NCBI RefSeq assembly: GCF_933775445.1 | Contig: NC_065872.1 | Coordinates: forward strand, 14,322,001 to 14,386,000 | Origin: Argentina anserina | Taxonomy: Eukaryota > Streptophyta > Magnoliopsida > Rosales > Rosaceae | Direction: 5' to 3' | DNA: 64,000 nucleotides | Shown: one piece after another, positions 24,687-35,284 of the stretch | How the letters are laid out: the number at the start of each line of letters is the position of its first letter | Numbering within the stretch: position 1 is the first letter of the stretch | Made by a program: the position numbers and the translations under genes | Notes under the pieces: generated by a model | What the model was told of the DNA's origin: nothing | Database searches by the model: none | Seen by the model: the letters and a program-made list of their open reading frames with translations, nothing else

Positions 24687-25929
24687 GGTTACTCTGGTAA
24701 GCAAGATTTTGGGTTGGTCCTGCTGACTCGTTTGTCATAATATTGCAATGGAATGCTCTTTGTTGTTTAATAATCAGATTCTCAGAATAGAGCACTACTA
24801 GGCACTGCAAGTCACAGTGAACGATCGATCTTAAATCCCTCTCGATATCTCATCATACTTATCACATTTGCAAATGTGTCATTCACTATATACGATCTAT
24901 ATTAATTAACTTTCTTAATTTAGCTTTTCTTATTCGTGCTAGGCAGGCATGCCCTACATTCATCCGACCATTTGCAAGCACAACTGAATCTTATAGATAA
25001 ATAAAGAACAGTATTGAATTGTTCAACCCTTCAACAGCTAAACTGTAACGACCCCGAAATTTTGAGCATAAAAACTCAAAATTTCAAAGTCGTTAAACAC
25101 CAAACAATCTCGATGAAATCAAAATCATTTAAAATGCCACAGCGGATCATCTCTGAGTTCAAAATACAACTCAGTCAAACCGATTATTACAAACCAAATT
25201 ATAATTCAACATTATAACAAATGGAAATGTATAATCCTCACAACAACCTCACAAGATAGTCACACAAAATCCTCACACAAACTGGAGATAAATAACTTCA
25301 AGTTCTCTGAGTGGTCCGTCAATTCCCGATAATCCACACCTGCGGAATTATCCACTACACTATCGAATTGGTGCACCGGGATTGTAAACACAAACCCGGT
25401 AAGCTTTACAGCTCGTATGAGTAAAATGAAAATATAACTCGCATATTAATATATATACGAAAATCCACAAATCAAACAAATATAAAATGCACTCATGAGT
25501 CAATGGACGGCCCATCTGGTTGTCCCAAAGAAATATGAAAAGAAGCGCTCATGAGAAATTAAGTAACCCTTCTGGTTACCCAAATGCATTTATAATACGG
25601 GTACCAAGAACGCTGGTACACATCTGTTACCCCTCTCGTAATACACCGCCGATATTGGATAGCCACCCGCTACCCAACATCCAAAACAATCTGAGTACCC
25701 ATGAGCAGATAACCACCCGTTACCTCACATGCAGTACTACGGCAGACAGACTAGAGCTCTAACTATATCGTAACTTTCGCCCGGCCAAAGGCTAGGTTTC
25801 GACTTGCCAAACACGTACAATAATCTCACATCATATTGTACCAAACATCAAGTCCGAAGACAAATCACATTTTAACAATCTCAATGTTAAAATCACGTAC
25901 AATAATCTCACATCATATTATACAAATCA

Positions 25930-26290
25930 AAATCACATGCTCGTTATATCTTGTCATCAAAATGACATCATCACAATAAATCATAACAGTATACTATATA
26001 GCAAACTATATATATATATATATGTATTTATTTACCATTTATACAATGCATATATATATAATCCACTATATCATATACATGTCATAATTTATAAACACGT
26101 CCGAAGACAAAACGTTTAACAAACCCCATTTTAAAATCACATGCTCGTCATCGAAATGACCTATTTCAAATGAATTCATAATAGTATATATTATAGCAAA
26201 CCATATATATATGTACTTATTACCATTTATACAATATATATATATAATCCACTATATTGTATACATGTTGTATTTCAATATTTAAAACTC
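25930..26290. repeat. Tandem duplication inside the solo LTR
   Basis: Two diverged copies of about 170-200 bp (about 25930-26115 and 26133-26290) share aatcacatgctcgt, a run of TA, ttaccatttatacaat and a segment resembling tataatccactatat. They are consistent with an old tandem duplication that predates or followed insertion. Confidence 0.6.
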
Positions 26291-26984
26291 TTGCAAAAAT
26301 CTTGGAATCACCGCAAGGGTAGATTCGTAAATATGTGAGATTTTACTCACCTTATCGACTCGAGCGTAATTCCACAATTTCCGAAGATAATTTCTTTTCT
26401 TGATTTATCGATCACCTTGAAAAGATAAGAAAAGAATTTAGAAACGTTTCGTAAACCTTTAAATGCCGAAACAGTAATATTCGGTTACTGTTCAGCTATT
26501 TTCGGTTTTTACGAATTTACTGTTCACGGTTACTGTTTACTGTTACTATTCACTGTTACTATTTATGCATAAATGTACAAATACGCATCCAATACGTATC
26601 TATGTATGAGTACATACTGGTTACGTATTTCTGTACGTATACATACTGTTTTGCGTATTTCTGTACGTATAAATACTATTCAAATGTACGTACTGTCTCA
26701 GTAAATAATAATTACCGAATTACCCTTCTAAAATTACTTTTTATCTTTACTAAAAGTAATTTACATTTACAATTACCGTATGTAAATAAAATTTACATTT
26801 ACCATACGTAAATAAAATTTACATTTATTTTTACCGTACGTAAATAAAATTTACATTTACATTTACCGTACGTAATAAATTACAAAAATACCCTTCCAGA
26901 AACACTGTTCACACCGCCGCACGTGGTGGCGCGTGGGGTACACGCGCCACCTCCGGTAGGCCGCACGTGGCGCTCACGCGCCAC

Positions 26985-27050
26985 TCACTGTGGCAGCGCG
27001 TGGGGCCCACGCGCCACTCACTGTGGCAGCGCGTGGGGCCCACGCGCCGA
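26985..27050. repeat. 33-bp GC-rich tandem repeat in the solo LTR
   Basis: Two adjacent, near-identical 33-bp units contain the palindrome GCGCGTGGGGCCCACGCGC. A related unit with gtggcgcgtggggtacacgcgccac lies just upstream (about 26926). This CpG-rich patch stands out in AT-rich surroundings. Confidence 0.75.
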
Positions 27051-27932
27051 GCCCAAAACCGGCGCGTAGCACGCCACCGCCGCCTCAAAACTCTCCCTCA
27101 TCTCCTCCTCCTCCTTCCTACGGTCTCAGACCACCTCTTACGCCTCCCACGCTCCCCCACGCGCCGCCTAAGGTGGCGGCATCTTGCCCAAATTCATTCT
27201 CCTCCAAATCGAAACCAAACAACCACAAAACAACAACAAGGCATCACTACAACCTAATTAAGCTAACCCTCACCTCAATCGTGCTTTAAAACCACCGGAG
27301 ATGACTCGGGTACGGCGGAGGAAAATTTGCAGAAATCAACGTCGTTGGTGGAGCTCCGGCGTGGCGTGAGAGAGAGCGTCGACCTCGGGGTCGCCTGTGC
27401 GGGGTGGTGTGACGCCTCCTAGACCGGCGGTGAGGGCCACGTCTCCCTGAGGAGGGAGATCGGTGGTGAAGCCGAGTGGAAGAGGGAGAGAGCTCGGGGA
27501 GGAAGAGAGAAAAGGGAGAAAGAAAAAAAAAAAGAGGGGGCGGAGAGAAGAGAGAGAGAAGGGTTTCCTGAGATGGAAACCCTAATCACATAATTATCCT
27601 ATTTATACTTGTTTCCAAAATCGGAAACTAACTTCCGACATTAATAACTTCCACATCCAACGTCCGATTAGAACGCGTCACATATCCACGAACTCGTATC
27701 GACGAGCCCTACAACTTTCGTGAAGAAAGTTTTTGCAACCGAGCGACGGAATAAAAGTCGATATATACGTCGCGGAAACGTAACGTTTTTCTAATTAAAC
27801 GTTCCGAGAACGTTTCCGTTTTTCGTTTCGTAACATCGCAAACAATCACATTCGTTTTAATTGAACTTCACAACTTAAAAGAATTCAAATTAAACCAAAT
27901 ATTGTTTTGAAAATTAGGGTTATTACATAAAC

Positions 27933-30221
27933 GAAACACAGTTAAACGACGAGACAATTTTGTTCAAATGGCCTGCTTATTGCATGATTCTAATTAATTT
28001 CAAACTCATAATGCCTTATAAATATCAAAGCTTATACTTTATACTTATAAGTTACAACCACGAAATCCAAATTTCTTAAGTACGTATTAATGGTATTATA
28101 TTGATAAAAGAATCTACTATACGGATCGCGATTCACGTATATATATATATATATATCTCAATAACAATCAAATTTTTAATTAATATCTAGTACAATATCA
28201 CAATACTATGAAGAGCCAGCAGATATGAAGATGGACCCCTGAGGATCTTACCCTTTTGCTTTCAACTTGCAACGAAATCAAAAATGATCTTTTGGCAATG
28301 CGCGCAAGTAGCTAGCAAGATTGTAATTTAAAGCGGTTTAGTGCAAGGTCTGCACTTTGTGGTTCCTAACTAAAGCAATCTTAAGTAAAATTATCTGCTA
28401 CTGGTATAATAACAAGTTGCACCTACTTTAAAAGTGTGATTAACTAAAACTAACTGGCAGGTTATGGAACTTTTGGCCAAGAACTTGTTTTTGTGCCAAC
28501 TATCGTGACAGGGCACACAAAAGTTCAACACTAGTCTCTCGGAATTTCCATACTCATATAATGGACGAGGGTAGTCAGAGAATACTCAGTTGATCTTTGT
28601 ACTTTTTACACTGCAATTCCTGTTTTGAAGTCGGAATGGAATTGTTGTCACGCCCATTAAGTCGAATGTTAAAAGTTTTTTTCGACATGAGTCAAAGAAT
28701 AATTAATCGATGATAAATATATTTTTTTCTTATACCAAGCTATGCTCGATCATTAGCATGGTGTACCTCAATGGAACACGGCTTTCGCTTTGTTCTTTGC
28801 CACCTTGCAAGCTTACAAAGTCATTTGATCGACACATCGACGATAATATCTGGAGCACGGCAATTGTGTGAAATAAGTAGTGAGCTTCATGCATAAGTGT
28901 AATGGTACGATTCTCACAAATTTAGGATATTCTAATGTGTCATTCTGGCATCTGTGTTATTCTATTATAAAAATTAGAATTTATTCAAAAATAAAATAAA
29001 ATATCGAGGATCGAGTAAAAGCAATTCCCGATCTCTTCTATCTTACCCCCTCACAAAAATTTGTTTGCCTACTAAACTATTGCAAAAGTAATTAACCTAG
29101 TTAATGAAGTCAAACCAATTAATCAATCTTGTACTTTTAACTTTCCATGCATGTATAGAAGTATTTTATCGATCGCGCTCTTTGAGCTCTTCTGTTCTTT
29201 CCATATTGGCTTCATACGTACAGAACTAATCTTTTCTTCTTCTTTAAGCGGGAATCATTTTGCTTCGCTTGAAATTCTACGTACAAACCCGTTTTCTCTG
29301 ATGTTCAATTGTGCATACAGTTATCCCCGCAGAGTATAATCGTGCAAGGAAATAGAGGTCAACACTCACAACAAAACTCATCAAAGATACACACACACAC
29401 ACACATACATATAACAAGTAACTAAAGTACCATGCATCCTTTATGTAATGGAATGGGGATATTATTATAAACTTAAGATACAATATGCCGGAGACGAGGA
29501 GGAGATACTTGTTTGTGCTTTGCTTTTGCAATTCATTTATATGCTTCTGTCGTCTTACGATAGGAAGCGATCAAAGGGCATGCCTTTTAGGGTTTTGTTT
29601 GTACTACAAGTACCACTACTTGGATCGATCTAAATATTTTTCCTCGAATGAACTGGGATCTATATCTTGGTGGGTTGGATTTCACTAGCTAGGTTTGTTA
29701 TTGCTCTTGAGGACCCAGAAAGAGATAAGTATATTTATCTCCTCCTTCACTTTAATCTGTTAACAAAATTTTGTGGCACGTACTTACTGCCGATTGAGAG
29801 ATCTAGTTCATCTGTTGCCTGTTGGTGTGCTTTTTCAATCATTTCAATTGAATGAGGATAAAGTGTCAAGAAAGGGCATTTGCAATTTAAAGATGAATCT
29901 ATATTATCTCATATCAAGTTCTAGCTCCAACTCACACATGCATTCTCTTCTGAAAAGCATAACCGATCTCGATCTTTACTTTTATAGCTAGTGATCGAGC
30001 ACATGAAATTTCTAGAACTCGCACATGCAATGTTTGTAATTAAAAAGAAAACCTAAAACAAACTATAACGAGAAACGCTAACTTGAAATTTTGACTTCAA
30101 ATTACAAATAGTATGAGTATTAATATGTAAGACTAGTTATATATGAACGTACGATTGCATGTAAGGAGCAACCCCTGAATTTGTGGTTGCATCTAGCTAC
30201 TAGATTAATTGATTATATACC
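27933..30221. other. Intergenic, no gene recognised
   Basis: AT-rich sequence with short unrelated ORFs only. It includes a (TA)n run at about 28138-28158 and (CA)n at about 29391-29404. I see no coding signal or bounded element. Confidence 0.45.
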
Positions 30222-30229
30222 TTTTGTGC

Positions 30230-30486
30230 CGGTGGCGGATCTTAAAACAGTATCCGGATGGACCAAAATTTTCAAATGTGCAAATATATATTAAGTTTTA
30301 AATTAAATATTGATAATGCATAATTATATCATATATAAAATATAATTTAAACATTATTATACACAAATATACTCTAATTATAATAATTTAACTATAATCA
30401 CACATAATTATATCATAATTAAAAAAGAATTTTTTAACTTTCCGCTGGAGCCACAACCCCCTCGCCTCTTCATCGTTCCGCCACTG
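30230..30486. mobile_element. hAT-type MITE, copy 1
   Basis: A 257-bp element with ends CGGTGGCGGA...TCCGCCACTG (consensus CAGTGGCGGA, one mismatch on the left), flanked by a perfect 8-bp TSD TTTTGTGC at 30222-30229 and 30487-30494. An 8-bp TSD with CAGTGGCGG-type ends is typical of hAT MITEs. It is homologous to the copy at 45263-45533, in the same orientation. Confidence 0.88.
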
Positions 30487-30693
30487 TTTTGTGCGATCAA
30501 ATCAGTATATATATAGAAGCTAATTTATCAATTTGAGTCTTTCAGTTTCGTACCACTGTATCAGGTTGGGATTCGACGGAGCGCATGTAGAATTTGACAA
30601 TCAAATATACTTCTTTTACACCCAATTTAGTAGAATGTCTGTTGATTTGGTGCCCACACCCACTAATAAGTGCTGCCACTTTGTCTTTTATTC

Positions 30694-31390
30694 ATCGAAA
30701 CTTATTCTATACACGGGCCGTGTATATACGCGGGTGTTCTACACCGTAGAATTTGACATTTGGCAACTTGTAGATCGACCGGGGCCGACGCGCAATAGCC
30801 TTCTTGTTGAGGCGAGTGGAGGTGAGTAGTTGTTCCGTCTCCACATAAGCAAGCTTTTCTGGTTTGTTCTTCCCCTCGTCCTTCACTCCGGCAACATGGT
30901 TGTGAAGTTCCAAGAGGTAGGAGAGTGCTTCAGAGATCTCAAAATGATGACAGTAAAGTTGTAGACATAGAAATTGGAGGGTGAGGTCAAATTCGTAGAG
31001 CATCGCCTTCTCCATCTCGGCGGAAAGTGGCGGCGGGGAGAGCATGAGGGAGAGTGGTGGCGCTATGAAAAGACCAGTGACTTGAGGGATTGATTTGGTT
31101 TTTGGTGAATGATTTTGGGGATGGAGGTTCGAAGAGGGAAGAACTTGGGTCTTTGAAATGGACGGAGGATGAGGAGATGATCAATTGATCATGGATCATG
31201 GTAGCCATGTCAATGTTGCAAAGCCTCTTCCCATCTGGAAATGAAGAAGGAAGGAAGAAGATGAGATGATGAATGAGAAAAGGTGGGCCATATTCAGTAA
31301 TCAACAGGCAACAATCCCAAAAGCACCAAAGGCGCGTGGGTGGACTTTCAACCCGTGTATAAACATGGGCCATGCACGGAATAGGCTCTC
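30694..31390. mobile_element. Possible TIR element enclosing open reading frames
   Basis: Imperfect inverted repeats of 35 bp (30701-30735 versus 31351-31385, about 26 of 35 matching) flank about 615 bp. The segment TTTATTC occurs just outside both ends (30687-30693 and 31391-31397), a candidate TSD. Inside, the minus strand holds two overlapping ORFs of 128 and 112 residues in different frames. I recognise neither product. A non-autonomous element carrying a captured host fragment is one reading; chance ORFs are another. Confidence 0.45.
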
Positions 31391-31553
31391 TTTATTCGTA
31401 CGTCTTAATTTGTAGGGTGGCTTTGGTTCTATTCTTAATTGGAGGAGGCAAGATGATAATGAAGAACACTTGATCGATCATTTGATTTCCAGCACCTCTA
31501 TATTTTCATGAGATTAAGTCTAGTTTCATGCATGTATTAATTGAATCAGACTC

Positions 31554-31831
31554 TGTTGAAGATTGTTATACTGTAGCAGTAGCATGGTGTTAGTAGCAGT
31601 TGATCCATTTGTGCAGCATGGAGCTCAACTGCTGCAGCATGCTGTTTTCTCCATTCTCTAGCTGTAATCTATGTCTTAGTATGGCATAAATATTGATTGT
31701 AGGTAGAATAGTTTTTTAGATTTTTTTCACTTTATACTTGTATATATACAAGTTGTATTCAATTTTTCATTTCAACACAATTAAGGAGAAAATTTCCTCA
31801 AATCTTTAAGTTATTTATGAATTTCAAATCA
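31554..31831 (+). repeat. 5' LTR of the copia element
   Basis: 278 bp, TGTTGAAGATTG...TCA, immediately followed by the primer-binding site. Comparison with 38463-39193 fixes both ends. Confidence 0.88.
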
Positions 31832-31941
31832 TGGTATCAGAGCAGGATATTTAGTATTTTGCTTCTGCATTTGTGTTCTTTGTTTGTTTCGTGTGTGAGA
31901 TGGTGTTCTTGTTTTTCATTTCAGTTTAAATAGATGATGAA

Positions 31942-33133
31942 GTGTTTTCTTCATATGTAAATCCATTTGGTTTTGTGAACAACACAAACATTGATTCAAG
32001 CTTTAATAGAGATGGCAACACGAATCAACATTTGTGTTTTGTTATGTTGAACTGGTTCAATTATCTTCACTGGTCTAAAGCAATAACACTTGCTCTTGGA
32101 GGGAAGTCCAAGCTTGATTTCATTTATGGCACTTCTCAAGCTCCTGAAGTTAGTTATGTTACTTTCAAAGCCTGGCTTAGCACTGATCAATTGGTTAGAG
32201 CTTGGCTTATCAATTCCATGGAGCCAAAGATGGTTCAAATCTTTAGCTACTCCACTTTTGCAAGTCAAATGTGAAAGGACATTGAAGATTTCTATGGAAA
32301 TCAGAATGATGCGGCTGGCATTTTTCAACTGAAAAAGGACATTGCTAGTCTTAAGTAAGAAGGTACTCTTTTGTGCAATACCTTGGTAGTTTAACAAGTA
32401 TGTGGAATGAATTGGATCTGTACATACCTCATACGTACTCTTTTGTGCAATATCTTGGTAGTTTAACAAGTATGTGGAATGAATTGGATCTGTACATACC
32501 TCATACTACTGAAGCTGCCATTTTGGTGGAAAGAGTTGAGGAAGACAAGATTTTTCAACTTTTGGCTAATCTCAGTCCATAATATACAGATTTGAGGAGT
32601 CATATCCTCAACACTGAGCTGCCTTCTTTCAGAGTTGTTTGCAGTACTATGCGAGGAGAAGAAACTAGAAGGCTAGTGATGTTGCTTGATGTCAACTCCA
32701 ATCATGCTGAGTCTAGTGCTTATGCTACAAGTTCTAGATCTTCTGATGTTGAGTGTAGTGCATATGCTGCGAGTCCTAGTTTCAAAGGAAAGCGCTTAGG
32801 TGGTAAGTATACTCATTGCAATGGTAATCACTTTGATAAGTGTTGGATCTTGTTTCATGAGTTGAAGGTCAAGTATCTTGAAGAAAAAGCTAAGAAGGAA
32901 GGCAAGGGAAATCAGAAGAACGCAATCTCTACTAGTTACAAATCAAATATTGCTTCATCTTCTCCAACTCCTGTTGTTCTCGTGGACTTCACTACAAATC
33001 CTTTTGATCTCATTAATGCATTTGCAATTTTTCTCCAGAAGCAAAAGATGGGATTGGAGATCAGGGTTCAAGTAACACTGCTCTTCTAAGTCAGTTTGTT
33101 GGGTTTCTTGCTGAATCAGATCATGTGAACATG
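31942..33133 (+). pseudogene. Copia gag remnant
   Basis: A gag-like reading frame with stops at about 32272 and 32356, and frame changes. Recognisable parts are NYLHWSKAITLALGGKSKLDFI near the N-terminus, QLKKDIASL, and a zinc-knuckle relic THCNGNHFDKCW in which the first Cys position reads Tyr. It includes a 72-bp tandem duplication (32363-32506). Coding resumes after the nested LTR at 35280. Confidence 0.8.
32363..32506 (+). repeat. 72-bp tandem duplication in the gag remnant
   Basis: Two adjacent 72-bp units (32363-32434 and 32435-32506) starting gtactcttttgtgcaata differ by one base seen by eye. Since 72 is a multiple of three, the duplication keeps the frame. It is much more similar than the LTR pair, so it arose later than the element. 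Confidence 0.9.
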
Positions 33134-33138
33134 GTGAT

Positions 33139-35279
33139 TGATAGGAGCACAAAGTGTGACGTTCTTAATGTGTTTATGCCATATTCTTACTATTTGTTAC
33201 CTCTTATTTAGTATGTTTTAGTTTCTTTTGTATAAATAAGTGTCTAGGTAGAGATTATATCGATTATGAGTGAATTGATGATGAAATCGTGCTAAGTGTT
33301 AAGAATCATTGTTGAGATATGATTCCTTGTTCGAGTAGGATTCATCCTTTCCTATTTCTTTGTTTCTAACGTACTTATTCTTATTAGTAAATACAAATCC
33401 ATGTTGGAGAAGGAAAACAATCCTAGTTCCACAAGGAAAGAGAAGAAGATATGCACTTAAAAGCCAAATCCATGCAAGAATCAAAATGCTATCAAGATTC
33501 GTAGTCCAACTTCGACGGGGCCCCTGGATAGCTCCGATCAAATTAGAAGACGTACTATATATGGATAGAAAGATGTGTGAGTCTAGTTTATGTAGGATTT
33601 GGAATCAAATTAATATCTATTCCTACAGGGAGATATGACCGAATCAGTATTCGGAGATCCAGTGAACTCAGCGGAATTATCTCATCCATTGATTTGCTTT
33701 TGATCCAAGGGCTACGAGCTTGGGACCTTGTTTCTCCTACATATAGAGCACAAATCTATATCAGAATCACATAGAATGCATGCAGCAAATTAAATAAGAA
33801 GAGGTAAGAAAGTCAAAGAAGACATGCAACAAATTAATGAGAAGAGGTAAGAAAAATCAAACATGGCTGCAACAATTAAGACTCTTGATGTCTCTCTAAT
33901 TCAAAGGAAGAAATTTGGGCAAAATAAATCAGCATTAAAGGAGGAAAAAGATATGCAATCAATGTCTAATCCTTATAGAAATCAGAATTCTGGCAGTGCA
34001 GATCATCCAACTTTGATGGGCTCCCCTGGATAGCTCACAATGATTCAGAAAATGCATTATATGGATGAAAATATATGGGAGTCTATTTTCAAATGTCATT
34101 GGAATCATCTCAATATCTATTTTCTAGAGAAAGTTATGGCCAAAATAAGGCACATAAGTCAGATATGCCGAATTGAGAAAATCTAGGAAACCTCAACCAA
34201 TTTGGTTTCAACTTTGTGGAATTTGTGGCCAGCCTCCCTTGGGTTTCTTCCTCTATATATAGCAACTCATTTCCACAGAAAAACATCATCGACCTTATAC
34301 ACAAGTATAGCCAAAGCTTTGCCCAAACACTTTCATTCACCAAGAACCATAGAATCCGAATTCACCACCCTTCACCATATTTTATGTTCAAAGCTTGGGA
34401 GCCTAGGATACCATACTCTTGAAGATTTCGTGCTACCTTTGTAAGGAACCTTGGGAGGAGAATTATAAAGTGTAACTCTATGATCTTCATGTTTAGTTTT
34501 CGGGTTTTTATGTTCTTGTTCTTGGATTATTTATGTTTAGGTTTTGTTAAAGTTATTTTTATTCTTGTCTATGAGATATTTGTAACTTTTGAATGACATG
34601 ATGAATTAAGGTTTTCGATTTTAATTCAATGATTTTAGGTTATGCCATGAGTTTTTGTTCATGTTCTTGATTAATTTTCGGTGTGTTCTTATATTGCATA
34701 TGTGATTAAGACAGGTAGTTGATGTTGCATATGTTAATCAATCAAAGCTAGTAACGATTATGATACAAGTAGTGGATTAATTGTTTGTTCTTTGTTCTCC
34801 CACCGATTATGATCTTAAGTTCGACATTGGATATGTGCTTTAAACATGTTGATTTCTCTTTGTAATACGTAATTACATGATGAATTGGTATGTTAGATTT
34901 CGTAGCAAGACAAGTAGTTGAGCTCAATAATATCCATGTATTAGAAACCAAGTAGAAACTTGATGTTATTTAAGATGAACTATGATACTTACGGCATGAA
35001 CATGATTGAGAGTAGATTTCGTTACCTTTGTTCTTATGTTATTTATTTGGTAATTGCTTATGTGTTGGTTGGTTGATCACATGTATATATTAGTTTAGGT
35101 TTATTTTCTATTTGATCCGAAATATATCTCAAATTTTTTAAACTCTTATGAATTTGTTGTTAAATATTTGTGATTCTTTGCCCTGGATGGATCCCCGGTT
35201 TGTGAACGATACCCTCTTACTCTATACTACTAACGATGCTTACAGGGTTAATATTGATCTCGAGTAATCGAACCGATCA
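33139..35279 (+). mobile_element. Solo LTR nested in the copia element
   Basis: A 2,141-bp unit, TGATAGGAGC...CCGATCA, flanked by a perfect 5-bp TSD GTGAT (33134-33138 and 35280-35284). Removing it joins the copia gag remnant to its protease region. A TATA box CTATATATAG (34252-34261) with a leader-like region after it indicates plus orientation, with U3 of about 1.1 kb. Two diverged copies of a ggatagctc-containing segment (about 33480-33650 and 33960-34140) lie in U3. No pol domain is inside. The lineage is not identifiable from the LTR alone. Confidence 0.85.
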
Positions 35280-35284
35280 GTGAT

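Larger units (their letters stand above)
25044..27927 (-). mobile_element. Solo LTR of a Ty3/gypsy-like retrotransposon, flanked by a perfect TSD
   Basis: A 2,884-bp unit with ends TGTAACGACCCC...GGGTTATTACA, flanked on both sides by TAAAC (25039-25043 and 27928-27932). No gag-pol or second LTR lies inside, so it is best read as a solo LTR. On the minus strand a TATA motif (TATAAATAGG, 27607-27598) is followed by a CT-rich leader, so transcription was probably leftward, with U3 at about 27608-27927. On that strand the ends read TGTAATAACCC...GGGGTCGTTACA. I recall this style from Tekay/Del chromoviruses, which have LTRs of this size, but the lineage is a guess from the ends. Confidence 0.85.

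Noticed and set aside
26967..27289. Two overlapping ORFs rich in Arg, Pro and Ala
   Set aside because: They arise from the GC-rich tandem repeat inside the solo LTR. Repeated residues mirror the 33-bp unit rather than protein selection.
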